Source: Priapulus caudatus
Taxonomy: Eukaryota > Priapulida > Priapulimorpha > Priapulimorphida > Priapulidae
Length of the DNA stretch: 34,212 bases
Direction of reading: 5' to 3'
Assembly: GCF_000485595.1 (NCBI RefSeq)
Contig: NW_014577494.1
Span: forward strand, 80,125-114,336
Shown: piece by piece, positions 9,845-32,027 of the stretch
How positions within the stretch are numbered: position 1 is the stretch's first letter
Layout: each line of letters opens with the position of its first letter
The notes under the pieces: generated by a model
What the model saw: only the letters and a program-made list of their open reading frames with translations
What the model was told of the DNA's origin: nothing
The model's database searches: none
Translations under genes and position numbers: made by a program

Positions 9845-12739
9845 TTGTCCACACCATTCAGCTGTCCCCACATTGTCCACACCACTCACCTATCCCAACA
9901 TTGTCCACACCACTCACCTATCCCAACATTGTCCACACCACTCACCTATCCCAACATTGTCCACACCACTCGATACCTTAATTTTATCCTTCAACACTAT
10001 GTAACCACACCACTCACCGCTATACCCAACAACTGTCCACACCACTATACCTTTATCCCCAGTCATTAAGTGTCCACCAAACGCACTCACCTATCCCCAA
10101 ACAACTGTCCAACACCACTCACCTATCCCAACATGATGTAGATGTTCCAACACCAACTTTTCCACCCAGTATTCCACAACAGTGTTGTCCACACCAGCTC
10201 ACCGCATACTTTCAAAACATTTTGACCAAACACCACCCTCACCTACTGGAAACCCAACACTGGTCCATCCCCCACTCCACCTATCCCAACATTCGTCCAC
10301 ACCACTCACCTATCCCAACACTGTTGTTCCACAGTCCACTCCACCTATCTCCAGGCAATCATGTCCACACCACTCACCAAGATGTATCCCAACATTGTCT
10401 CACACCACCTCACCTAACTCAACATTCGTCCACACATGACCGATCACCAACCACTTCGTCCAACACCACCTCACCCTATACTCAACATTGTCCACACACT
10501 CAACGCGTATTCCACAAACATATGTCCACACCACTTAGCAAACCATATCCCAACAGCTGTCCACCACACTCACCTTATCCCAACACATTGTTCACACCAC
10601 TCACCCTTATCCCAACACTGTCCACACCACTCACACTTCCCAACATTGTCACACCACTCACCTATACTTCCAACATTGCCACACCACGCACCCGGGGTCC
10701 CATCCCAACATTGTCCAACACCACTTCACCATATCCCAACATCTGAGTTCCACACCACTCACCTAATGCCCAACATTGTGACCACACACTCACATATCCC
10801 CACCCCTTGTTCCACACACTCACCTATCCAACCACTGTCCACACCACTCACCTATCCCAACACTGTCCACACACTCACCGTAATCCCACCATGTTGCTCC
10901 ACACGCACTTCACCTAATCCCCACATTGTCCACACCACTCACCTATCCCAACACTGTCCACACCACTCACCTATCCCAACACTGTCCACATCTCACCTGT
11001 CCCAACACTGTTCACACCACTCACCTATCCCAACACTTGTCCACACACTCACCTATCCCCAACACTGTTCCACACCACTCACCTATCCCAACACTGTCCA
11101 CAACCAGCTCACCATCACGTGAACACTGAATCCATACACAACCGAATTGAACACTTATCCCCGGTAAACCGCTATCCCAACAGTTGTCCACACCACTCAC
11201 CTAGTCCCCACATGTCCACACCCACTCACCATATCCCACCACTGTCCACACCGAGCTCACCTATCATACCAACACTGGTCCACACCCACTCACCTATCCC
11301 CCCCCCCAAACATTTCCCAGCACACGTCTACCCAATTGATACACCCAACCTTGTCCACACCACTTCACCTAGAGCCAACACTGTCAACCACTCCAACCTA
11401 CCCAACACGTTCCACATCTCACCTGCTCCCAACAAACTGCGTTTCTTACAAATCACGTAGTGCCCAACATCCCCGTCACAACACTCACCATATCACGCAA
11501 CACACTGTTACACTACCACTCACGCATGCTCCCAACATTGTCCACCACCACTCAAGCAGGATCGCCCTTATCCCAACATTGGTCCACAACACTCACTAAT
11601 CCCAATCACTGATCCACACCATTTCCTCACCTTGAATCAAACACAGCTACATGCTCCACATCCCTCACCATGTCCAACATTGTCCACACCACCTCACTTA
11701 TCTCAACATTTCTGCTCCACACACATCACCGACCTCCTTCCAAAGCATTGTCCAACACCACTCACCTATTCCACAGACAATTGTCCTAACGACCACTCAC
11801 CTATCCCAAGCTATTAGTCCACACACACACACTCACCCTTGATCCGTCCAACTATTGCATCCACACACCTCACGCGGGTATCCCAACATTGTCCCACAGC
11901 CACTCACCATGCTCCCAACACCCTCCACACTCACTCACCAATAACTCCCCAACTTGTCCAACCCCCAGTTCTTTCAACCTAACAGTATCCCCACCACCGT
12001 TGTGCTCACACACCACTCACCTTCAATTGTCCCAACCACTATAACTGGTCCACGACCACTCACCTATTCCCAACTACTTGTCCACATCCACACACCTATC
12101 TCAAACCATTGTCCACACCGACTGCACCTATCCAACACTGTTCACACCACTCACCTAATCCCACATTGTCCCACACCATCTCACCTTTATTCGCCAACAT
12201 TGTCCACATCACTCACCTATCTCAACATTGTCCACACCACTCACCTATCCCAACACTGTTCACACCACTCACCTATCCCAACACTGTCCACACTCACTCA
12301 CGGTATCCCAGACCAGCTGTCACAGCCACCAAAAACTATCCCAACATTGTCCACACCACTCCAACCTATCCCAACGATTGTCCACACCCACTCACCTATC
12401 CCAACACTGTCCACACCACTCACCTATCCCAACATTGTTTTCCACACCACTCACCCCATATCCCAACATTGTCCACACCACTCACCTACTCATGCCAACA
12501 TTTGTCCACAACACTCACTATTCCCAACCATTGTCCACACCACTCACCTATCCAACACTGTCCACACACTCACCTATCCCAACATTGTCCACACCACTCA
12601 CCCTATCCCAACACTGTCCACACCACTCACCTATCCCAACATTGTCCACACCACTCACCTATCCCAACACATGTACCACACCACTCACCATATCCCAACA
12701 TTGTCCACACACTCAACCTATCCCAACACTGTCCACATC
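9845..12739. repeat. 28-bp minisatellite, about 2.9 kb (roughly 100 units), very uneven quality
   Basis: The unit begins CACCTATCCCAACA and ends TTGTCCACACCACT (28 bp), with a common AACACTGTCC variant. Blocks of near-perfect 28-mers (9868-9970, 10918-11000, 12200-12290, 12575-12665) alternate with long stretches where units carry single-base insertions, losses and extra C or A. The array keeps long ORFs open in several frames because it has few stops; these encode only CPHHSPIPTLST-like Pro/His/Thr repeats and are not genes. A short continuation (13748-13790) lies past the inserted hAT element. It sits between the convergent VPS54 and UGP2 genes. Confidence 0.95.
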
Positions 12740-13747
12740 CACGGGCGCAACCACTGGGGGCGTCGGGGGGGGGGGAATCATGACCCTCTACTTTTTTGAA
12801 GGACCTCCCCAACTTCTGGAATACCTTGTTTTCTGGGGAGGTCCAAAATTGTCCGATAAGCGTTTATTATCGAGAAACATCCATATTTCACAGGTGAAAG
12901 TTAAAATAAATAAAAACCCCAGGTGGTCAAGTGCAGTGTGATAACTGTGATTCAGATTCAGATATCTAAATAGAACCCTTAATATCATTTAGATTCGACC
13001 TACATAGTACATGCAATCTCACGTGCATTGAACGAGCAATTCACCACGCATTCGCAAGCCTACTGTGTCTATATAGCTACGCTGCGTTGTATTATAGACA
13101 CTAAAGGCCCATCTCCACACAAGCGGCGCGTGGCGGCGCGTCACCGTTCTGCTAATCGCTGCTAAAGCTGTTTAATCAAGTGGACACATTCCTGCGGCTC
13201 CTGCTTACTATTCCCTGTAGCAGTGCAGAAGCAGAGAGAAGCTTTTCTGGTCTGCGTCGGCTGAAGACTTATCTTCGAAGCTCAATGGCCCAGGCAAGGC
13301 TCAACCACCTTGCTGTTTTGCACGTTCATCAAGACAGATGGAATCGATATTGAAGCAATTGCAAAGGATTTTGTTGGAAAGTGTGACTCAAGGAAGGGCA
13401 CATTTGGTTTCTAACACTGTTCTCTGTTTTCACGTGTCAGCCATTTTTTTGCATTATTATTTTCCTCTTCCTCTTAATCATGCTAACTGTGTCACACAGT
13501 TAGCACAGTCTGTGTGTAGCTTCACTACTAGCTTAATCTAATTAATAAAACATTTTGGTATTTTATGTATACATGATCCTAGTAATGTCATTCATGACAT
13601 CACAATTATGCAACACTTCCATCAACACGCTGAAATACGTGATATTGAACCAATACGTGATATTCGCTCGCCCGCAGATCACGTTGCTATTGGCTGCTTG
13701 CATGTTGGGACCCCCCCCCTAACTTTCAACACGTGGTTGCGCCCTTG
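12740..13747 (+). mobile_element. hAT transposon, internally deleted, 1008 bp, inserted in the minisatellite
   Basis: 15-bp terminal inverted repeats: CACGGGCGCAACCAC at 12740-12754 and, at the right end (13733-13747), the complement of CAAGGGCGCAACCAC. It is flanked by a perfect 8-bp target duplication TCCACATC (12732-12739, 13748-13755). An 8-bp duplication and CA-starting ends are typical of hAT. G or C homopolymers lie just inside each end (12764-12775, 13710-13719). The interior still encodes the C-terminal part of a hAT transposase. The flanking DNA on both sides is the 28-bp minisatellite, so the element is younger than the array. Confidence 0.92.
13150..13414 (+). pseudogene. hAT transposase C-terminal (dimerisation) remnant
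   Basis: The frame around 13165-13340 reads LLKLFNQVDTFLRLLLTIP, then AEAERSFSGLRRLKTYLRSS, then MAQARLNHLAVLHVHQD. This is the classical hAT C-terminal dimerisation block (ERSFS-LRR-KTYLR-SM-Q-RL). One frameshift near 13339 is needed to continue into GIDIEAIAKDFVGKCDSRKG and a TAA at 13412-13414. The DDE catalytic core and BED finger are missing, so it cannot make an active transposase. Orientation matches the + strand of the host element. Confidence 0.88.
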
Positions 13748-13755
13748 TCCACATC

Positions 13756-14570
13756 TCACCTATCCCAAAATTTTCCACACGACCAATTTGTATTAACATT
13801 GTTCACACCTCTCTCCCATTTCCTCCACCAGACTTTTAGCCAATTCATCCCCGGCCCATCTTCCAGCCCCGTATATTCGTGTACCATGTACACTTTTCCC
13901 AGCCTTACTTAGCAGCCCTGCCCGTTGTGTCCAACATATTACATTACATAATCACACCTCCTACGTGATCCACAGAGTGTGCTTATTCCCAGTCTAGTTC
14001 CTATCAATCTTTGTAAAAACGGCAGGGGGCAGCGTTTCAGTTTCACAGGAGAAAGTGTACAAGGCTATCCATAATATATTTCCACTAATGCCTTCAGGGG
14101 ATTTTTTTCTTGGAAAGTAACACATTTACGACGCGGAACGCAGGGTGGATGAGAGATTTCCTAGACATATATTCATCATTTGTCATATGCCATGTGATGT
14201 GTGTGCGCGTATATATTTATATCTTGTATCTACTGTTGTTAACAGAGCTGTAAATAAGTGTTGCCTCCCTAATGAATGTGCATTTATTATACATGTAATA
14301 TATAATAACACAGCAAATGTGCATGGTAAAACGGAAAGTACTTGATTCGTTATTTTTTACTTTGTTTCTCGATTTTGACTATCATCGATCTTTTAACAAA
14401 ACTGATCTTTGTTATTACCAGTGTCGTTATTGCCATCATAACAAGAATGTGGGCGGACATCATAACAACATATAGTGAAACACGCATTGTTACATTTTAA
14501 TTCATGTATTGTATGCAGGTATAGTGACAGCTGTGCTCGTACAGCGCGGAGAGGGGAGGTTGTGTAAATA
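13756..14570. other. Intergenic DNA, nothing beyond a minisatellite tail
   Basis: After a short decayed stretch of the 28-bp minisatellite (to about 13790) no exon or repeat family was recognised. ORFs are short and random. Confidence 0.55.
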
Positions 14571-15110
14571 GGTGTACAAGGTTGGGCAGGCATGGAAGCT
14601 GGGGTGTGTATGTATGAAGGCAGGGCGGGTCGCGAACTTTTTTTCCTACACGTTATATCCATTGGGCTTGATATACGCATATCAACTTCCGCATCAGACT
14701 TTCCGTATATCAAGGAATGATGCAAAACTCCTAACCCGAACCCGAACCCTAACACTAACTATAAATCGAATCGACTTATATACTCTCTATGGTATCCCAA
14801 ACACTATCTATGGTGTGGTCAAATCAAAACAGCCAATCAGAGGAGCCCAATGGATATAACGTGTGGGGAAAAAAATCGCGGGCGGGTCAGGTATGAGGGT
14901 AGGGTTGTGTGGGGGCAGGTATGGGCGAAGGCCTGGGCAGGTATGTGTGCAGGGTTGTTAATGTATGTGTGCAGGTACAAGCACATGGCTGTGCAGGTAT
15001 GGGAACAGGACTAACAGAGACAAGAGGGCAATACTGTGCATGTATAGGTACAAGGTTTGTTGGAATTGGCACATGGTTATGCAGGTATGGGGTAGGATTA
15101 TCAGAAATGT
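14571..15110. repeat. GCAGGTATG-type G-rich minisatellite, split by a MITE
   Basis: Imperfect repeats of GCAGGTATGGG and TGTGCAGGTA-like blocks lie on both sides of the MITE at 14631-14880 (14571-14630 and 14888-15110). The MITE therefore inserted into a pre-existing array. Confidence 0.7.
14631..14880. mobile_element. MITE, about 250 bp, terminal inverted repeats and 7-8 bp target duplication
   Basis: Arms of about 37 bp: the left begins CGCGAA at 14631 and includes CACGTTATATCCATTGGGCT; the right (14844-14880) is its complement with a few changes. The direct repeat GGCGGGT flanks it (14624-14630, 14881-14887), 8 bp long if the ambiguous G is counted. Duplication size fits hAT or P-type elements. 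The interior holds a degenerate CCCGAACCCTAACACTAAC telomere-like run and no ORF of interest. Confidence 0.8.
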
Positions 15111-15545
15111 GCAGCACCGATACTGATTTTACTTAAGAAGAAACGAACAACACATTGAAATTGATACTGTTTTAATGTTCCGTGTTGATTCTAATTCTCA
15201 CGTGCTCATGATCAACCACACCTATGGCAAGCAATACAACAATTATGGCTGCATGATTGCAATTCTTACTACCAAGCCTAACAACTATGGTATTTAACAA
15301 GAAAAAAACACTCGCAAGGGGCGTTCGTGCACGCACACACCAACGAGTTAACAACAGAGTTGTTCACAGATGAACTTTAGTCTAAATATCACCGATAGTG
15401 CCACTTCAATGCATTCATAATACCTACAGTAGATTCGTTTCGTATCTAAATGAGAACATTCAAATCAACTCTCACTCGAAACTTCGTGTACGAAAAAACC
15501 ATGCACGTAAGCATAGCAGGCGATGTTGTCAAACATACACCATTG
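15111..15545. other. Intergenic DNA, nothing recognised
   Basis: AT-rich, with short random ORFs only. Confidence 0.55.
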
Positions 15546-15553
15546 CACATTAG

Positions 15554-15772
15554 GGCTCATAGGGTCTATGTCCCCCAGGGTACTGCCGGAACGTACCCTG
15601 GTAACTATCTGATATGGTTAGGGAGTAGGCGTAGGCAGCTCCCTAGACTCGTTAGTGAAGTAGGCGAGGTACGGTCCGGCATATTAGATAGTACCAGGGA
15701 ATGTTCCGGTATACCGGCCCGTACCCAGGGTACGTTCCGGCAGTACCCTGGGGGACATAGACCCTCGCAGCC
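15554..15772. mobile_element. MITE, about 219 bp, long perfect inner inverted repeat
   Basis: A 41-bp perfect inverted repeat (15561-15601 and 15725-15765) contains GTCTATGTCCCCCAGGGTAC. It extends outward, with three mismatches, to GGCT at 15554 and AGCC at 15772. Further in, ACTATCTGATAT (15603-15614) pairs imperfectly with ATATTAGATAGT (15681-15692). A 7-bp direct repeat ACATTAG flanks the element (15547-15553, 15773-15779). The ORF over it (15450-15779) is incidental. Confidence 0.85.
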
Positions 15773-15779
15773 ACATTAG

Positions 15780-16500
15780 AGGGCCATCACACGTCCCGAC
15801 TGTTCGGCCATGTCGTTTTTAACCATGAACTTCAAGCTTACTCCAATGAGCATACATACAGGAAAAAGGTAGGGGGAGATTGGAGAACCGAGCTCCCTCG
15901 AGCTACACTCGTTTTTTTGCATTTAAGTTTAAGAATAATTGCACAATGACAAAAATTACGCCCTGCCTGCCCTGACACCGGCAGCTTTTAAGTTTAACGT
16001 CTGAAAGTAACATTTAAAAAGACATTCCAAATGCTAATTTTTTGAAGGACAGTAGCATGGTGTATGCATAATGCGATATGAAAGGACGATATGTGGATCT
16101 TTTCGAGGATTAGAATCCATCAGTACTGTAGGGCATGTTGCAGGAAACTAGGCCAAAAGTCTGGCAATAAAAATTTTTTTTTTGGCAAGAGGCATAACAA
16201 GTGCCGCAGAGCAACAGCGCTCACCTGCCGGCAGGTGTTCTGATGCTAAACTCATTGGTTAACGAATGAAGAGCAACCTCCCGTCACCGCGTTCGCGCTC
16301 AGATCATATATCTAGGATACTACTAATACAGATCTAAAATCTATGATAGCTAGGCTTTGCTATACCGGTGGTACAGTAATAAAGATACAGATGTGTGATT
16401 TCGCTATATTAACATGTTATCATGGATATGCGTCGAGCGCAAGCGTAGTGGTGGTGGTGGTGGGGGGAGAGTAGGGGAAGGGGGCTCTAATAGCAAAAGC
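15780..16500. other. Intergenic DNA with GGTGGT/G-rich tract near 16448-16490
   Basis: No exon recognised. The right edge includes CTCTAATAGCAAAAGCAGTT, which matches an internal part of repeat copy C, so copy B has a rearranged boundary here. Confidence 0.5.
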
Positions 16501-17365
16501 AGTTGCCGCGAGATGGCGCGTGCAAGTGTCATCAATAATCAAAGATGGCATCACCCTTCGTGCGTGATAACCTCACTCCATTGAGTTGCTGCAATCCAAG
16601 TATATTCAGGCAGGCGAGAATTTTGCTCAGCTGTGAGTTAACACATCTGCATTGCAGGTTGCCAGGCAATAATTATGATTAGAATAGTGCCAGTTTACCC
16701 CCATGCATGCGCAATGGGCTCCCCCCATGTGTTTGCCTACCCATGCGAGCACTCAGAGTTCATTACAGTGTGCTAATACAGGGTGCTACTCAGGGTGCTA
16801 ATACAGACTGCTTTAGAAAATAATATGATTTAAGGAGCGTAAACCTTGTTCAACAAACATTTGCCTTTGCAATTGAACTGTGCAACTGTAGCCTCACATC
16901 CACAATAGCAAAAGCAGTTCAGTCCTTTGTTAACAGTCAACAAATCCATGTTTAACCCTCCTCTTGAGGGTCAAAAGGTTATCCGACACTTACTCTTCAC
17001 ATGTCAGCAGAAAGTACATTTCATGGTCCTTTCAATAAAGCAATAAAAATGGTAGGTCACCGCTGAAACAAAATAGTTTTTCAATCGCTCCGTCAGACCA
17101 TGTCATTTGTGCCGCAATTCTGCATTTCCTCCCTATACCTTTAGTTAAGGAGGGAATGTTCCCCCCACCTCTTGACCTTTGACCTTTGACCCTCAGCTTC
17201 GACATCCCAACTCGTTTTCGGATTACCCCCCCACGTCCCGACTTTCGAATCCGTACGTCGAGCCGTTTAGATTTGTGCCCAACTGTTGACGGACGCACGG
17301 CCGGACGGACGCACGCTCATGCGATTCTACAAGCTGCATCCGACTATGTCAGATGAGCTAAAAAT
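16501..17365 (+). repeat. Dispersed repeat family, copy B (865 bp)
   Basis: Same family as copies A and C, direct orientation with C. It starts AGTTGCCGCGAGATGGCGCG and ends with the hairpin and GAGCTAAAAAT. It has only one of the two AGGTCA-bearing modules; a deletion joins the TCAGACCATGTC block directly to TTTGTGCCGCAATTC at about 17105. DR1-spaced TGACCT sites lie at 17173-17178 and 17180-17185. It lies between VPS54 and UGP2. Confidence 0.8.
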
Positions 17366-18309
17366 AAGTGTGGCACTACCAATCATGTTTCATATCTGAA
17401 TACCTTTATGCCCACACCACAACGAAATGCACAATAGCATTAGGATTTAAAATAATTTTCAGATTCCGTTTAAAATTAAACACTGCTGCACTTGCCTCGT
17501 GTGACCAGCTCTGTAAAGGCTAAAAGGAACAACCTCATTTTGCGACATTACATATCATTCTTTAAACAACCTCCCTTTGAGCATTCCATAGTGATCTCAC
17601 TGCTATTGATGCCTTCTGCTTTCAAAACATATCAGATATCTCATGAACTGAGTCCATAAGTATATCTACCCCCGCCCCCCATCTCGTGTGGCACAGTGCC
17701 TAAAGCAAAATTTCCTACAAAGTATCCACGCATGTGACTATTCTGTACCTACAGTTGATACAGTGAATACGGTTTAACCGTTGGCTAAACAAAAAACTGA
17801 AACAAAAGCTCTTAATGGAATTACCTATTTAGTATTATCATAAAATCCGGTTAAAATCTGATATTGCTGCCAATTCCAATATAAATGCATCATGCACTTA
17901 GTGGAAACACAGTAACACAAGACTTAAGTCAGCAGGGTTAAGGGAGGTAGGAAGTGAGACCTTGCCCTACGTGAATCCACCTACGCACATCTACGTTAAC
18001 TAAATGTAAATGAATTATAATATACTGAATTAGTTCGATTAAGAACAAACCCAAGACAGACTAGACCTCCCCTGTTACTCATCACACATTCGCAGGCAAA
18101 ATACACAACACAACAAATACTGGCAGTGATATTTTGCCCGAAGGCAAAACTCGCATGATTGAAAACCCCGACTTGGTTTATTGGATTAAAACGACGCCTA
18201 TTGGTTGTTATATTTTTTTCCAACAAATGCCGACGCATTTAAACTATACTGACTGTCTTACAACATAACAACGACCATGGGCTGAGCGATCATCAATTGG
18301 AAGCCCTGA
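17366..18309. other. Intergenic DNA and UGP2 3' flank
   Basis: No exon or repeat family recognised. It contains the presumed UGP2 3' UTR from 18309 downward. Confidence 0.55.
18177..18182 (-). promoter_or_regulatory. Candidate UGP2 polyadenylation signal AATAAA
   Basis: TTTATT on the + strand is AATAAA on the coding strand, about 128 bp after the UGP2 stop. Confidence 0.4.
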
Positions 18310-29365
<11,056 letters not shown>

Positions 29366-30690
29366 TTTATTTGTTCTGCGTGACGTGTTGTACAGTCATC
29401 ACTCTGTGCAGCTGGTGCAGTTCTGTCCAGTCAGTGGTATTCGTTCACGTTCAATATGTTATTTATTACTAAGAGTAAGACACTATGCGCACACATTTAT
29501 TAGCTAAGTCAATCTGTATTCAAATTTAAAATTGTAAAGTTTAAATAAATGTTTAGATTTGACCAAAGCGTTAAATATTACAAATATTATATTCGCTACG
29601 TACGTGACCGCGTGACCGTTCAAAGACCGTACGTGAGATCATATCAGAGCGAATATGCCGCGTGCTCTTTAATGATAAACGCCTATATAATAATAACAAT
29701 TACACACGGTTTTTAATAATACCTAAGATGGGTGAGTAAATTTTCTGCTTGTTTTTTTCTCTGGCAAAAAAGTTAATTTTTAACCCTGCTTCATGGTAAT
29801 TAATGTACGTATATAATTCCCGATCTGTTGGTTGCCCTAAATTGAGATATAATTAAGGATACCTGCAAAGGTGCTCTAAGGTGTGGTAATATGTCCTTGA
29901 TCAGTGGAGGAATGTTGTAGACAACAGACAGGAGTGGAGAGGGCTAGTGCATACAACTGTGAATGCTTCAACATAAAGATAATCAACCAGTATGAAAGAA
30001 AATTTGTAAACGAAGACTAAAGAATTTGAACAAAAGATGATCAATGAACTTTATAGCGATAGATATTTGTACTACATTATTATTCTGTGTAATGCACGTT
30101 TCGGGTCCTCTCTATAGGTGCATATATATATATATATATAATTACCTACTTCTACCGCGCTATATGCTATACGCGCTATACGCAGAGGGCCTATATATTA
30201 TACTGCATGTAATACAGTGGAACCCCGATTTTACGCGCGCCGGTTTTAACGCGAATTCGGATATAACGCGATGAGTCGTTGCACCCCTTTTTTTTGCTCT
30301 TATACAGACAGCCACGTATATATATAACCCCGATTTAGCAGGTACCGGCTTTTTTCACGATGACATTTTATTGTGGGTTAATAATGTAGTATTGTGTGTA
30401 CGTGTACATTGTGCTCTACGCACTCGCATCTACATTCTACGCTGTCGCCCTACGAGAACCCGAAGTCTGATCGCCCTTCGCATTACAATAATAATGACAA
30501 AATTAACCCCTGATTTTATCTATGTACACTGTACTAGGCATGACTGTACGCACAAGCGTGAAGGAAAATTAAGGGTAGAGTACTAAACAAGGAAGTAGAT
30601 TAATTAATTAGTCAAGGGTGAAGATAACCAAAGGCGAAATAACCAAAGGCGAAGACCGAAAGTAAGAGGACATGCATGTTGTACCTTTAT

Positions 30691-30802
30691 TGATAAGATC
30701 AGGAGTGTATCAATATACACTCCTGATAAGATACAGTATAAGTACTCCTGATAAGATACACTCCGGAAGATACTCCTATATTGATACACTCCTGATAAGA
30801 TA
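30691..30802 (+). promoter_or_regulatory. Cluster of four TGATAAGA sites with a 13-bp-arm palindrome
   Basis: TGATAAGA occurs at 30691, 30724, 30749 and 30793, the last three inside a repeated CTCCTGATAAGATA block. ATCAGGAGTGTAT (30698-30710) pairs perfectly with 30715-30727 over a 4-bp loop. GATAAG is the GATA-factor core. It could be regulatory or just a decayed repeat. Confidence 0.5.
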
Positions 30803-31957
30803 ACACCGGAGGATTTTTTCTAAACAAATAAAATAGGTGAAACGTGGGTTAACTCACACCAGCGCGTGGGTTAGCTCGTGGATTCCGCCTCGACGTGGGC
30901 GCGTTAACCAATTCATCATCCTCCTGCTCTTATACCTCGCGCATGCGTCTCCATCTTCCCTTTGTCCTTAGCAGAATGTCTCTAACAGGTGTGTATTACT
31001 CTCGTCCTCAGAGATCACTACATCTAATTAAATTATATGCCCGGTGCTCTCTTACGTGACGGCAGGTAATTTCGGCCCGCCATCAAGAATTCACTACGTG
31101 ACTAATGGAATACTAATATTTCCTCAGGCCGTCATCAAATATCCACTGCGTGAGTCAATGGACTTACTCAATAGTTCCGCGTGGATACTATAGCATGCGT
31201 CGCCATTGTTATAGTGACATATATTCTTAATGGCATATTTGAATAAAATATAATTTTATATTTCAATATATATTTCAATATATATATTTCAATGGAATAT
31301 AATTTAAGTAGAATTTTGGTCGCTACAGTAGGCCTACTACGGCTTCATTCTCGTTGCTATCCTTGCACTGATTATGAAACTTGCGTGTTCATGCAGTGCA
31401 GTCGTGTGCGCGTAGTAGGCCTATAAACCACACGTCCATGTTATTTGTTTCGAGAGCAGCTACATGCAAGGCCGTAGGCTGAGCAAATTCCTAGGGGGCA
31501 AAATTTCATGATTCAACTGTATAATGATGATGAACGACGGGCGCAGCTCTTGATCGACGTCTCTATAGTGTGGTAGGGGTGGGTCTGACACAAGGCTTTC
31601 ACGGACAAGTGACCAAAAAAATCACGTTAGGGTTATTTACGATTATTAGCTATCAGCTTTTTTTTAAATTTTGCTTTAAAATCTAGTGGTGCAGCTGCCC
31701 CCTTGCCCCCCACAGGGGCGCAAAAATTGCAGGCGCGTTCCCTGCGATTGTGTTCATAATCGTGGACCAAATCGTGATTGAACATATGCATGATAAACGA
31801 ACTGAACGGCGATGCGCACAGAAGCTATAAATGACGACAATGACTATTAGGCAATGCATGACTATGACTAATAGGCGACAATGACTAATCATAATAACCG
31901 AACATGCGTGCTCGTTCACACAAACGTATGCATGCGCACACAAACACGCACACGAGC

Positions 31958-32027
31958 GTGTACATACCACTAATCTCTATAATAAAATAATATATGGTTT
32001 TATTATAGAGATCAGCGGTACATACAC
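31958..32027. repeat. Imperfect palindrome, 30-bp arms
   Basis: Arms at 31958-31987 and 31998-32027 share ATCTCTATAATAAAA and its complement and pair at about 26 of 30 positions, around a 10-bp AT-rich loop. Possibly a tiny MITE; no target duplication seen. Confidence 0.6.

Noticed and set aside
9868-10000. Regular 28-bp direct repeats that could suggest a CRISPR array
   Set aside because: The repeats are directly adjacent with no unique spacers, in a eukaryotic intergenic region with no cas genes. It is a minisatellite.
9787-12941. Several long overlapping ORFs (up to 281 codons) encoding Pro/His/Thr/Ser-rich peptides
   Set aside because: They translate the 28-bp minisatellite. 28 is not a multiple of three, all three frames are open, and the peptide is only a rotating CPHHSPIPT-like repeat with no start context or conservation.
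14719-14760. Second telomere-like array (CCCGAACCCTAACACTAAC)
   Set aside because: Too degenerate, and it is part of the MITE at 14631-14880.
30213-30240. Pogo/Tigger-like end CAGTGGAACCCCGATTTTAC after TA
   Set aside because: Only one end is visible and no transposase remnant or inverted partner was found; noted in the intergenic entry but not called as an element.
31470-31730. Possible hAT element between CTAGGGGGCAAAATTT and GCCCCCTTGCCCCCCACAGGGG
   Set aside because: The C/G-rich blocks look hAT-like, but the ends do not pair convincingly and no target duplication was found.
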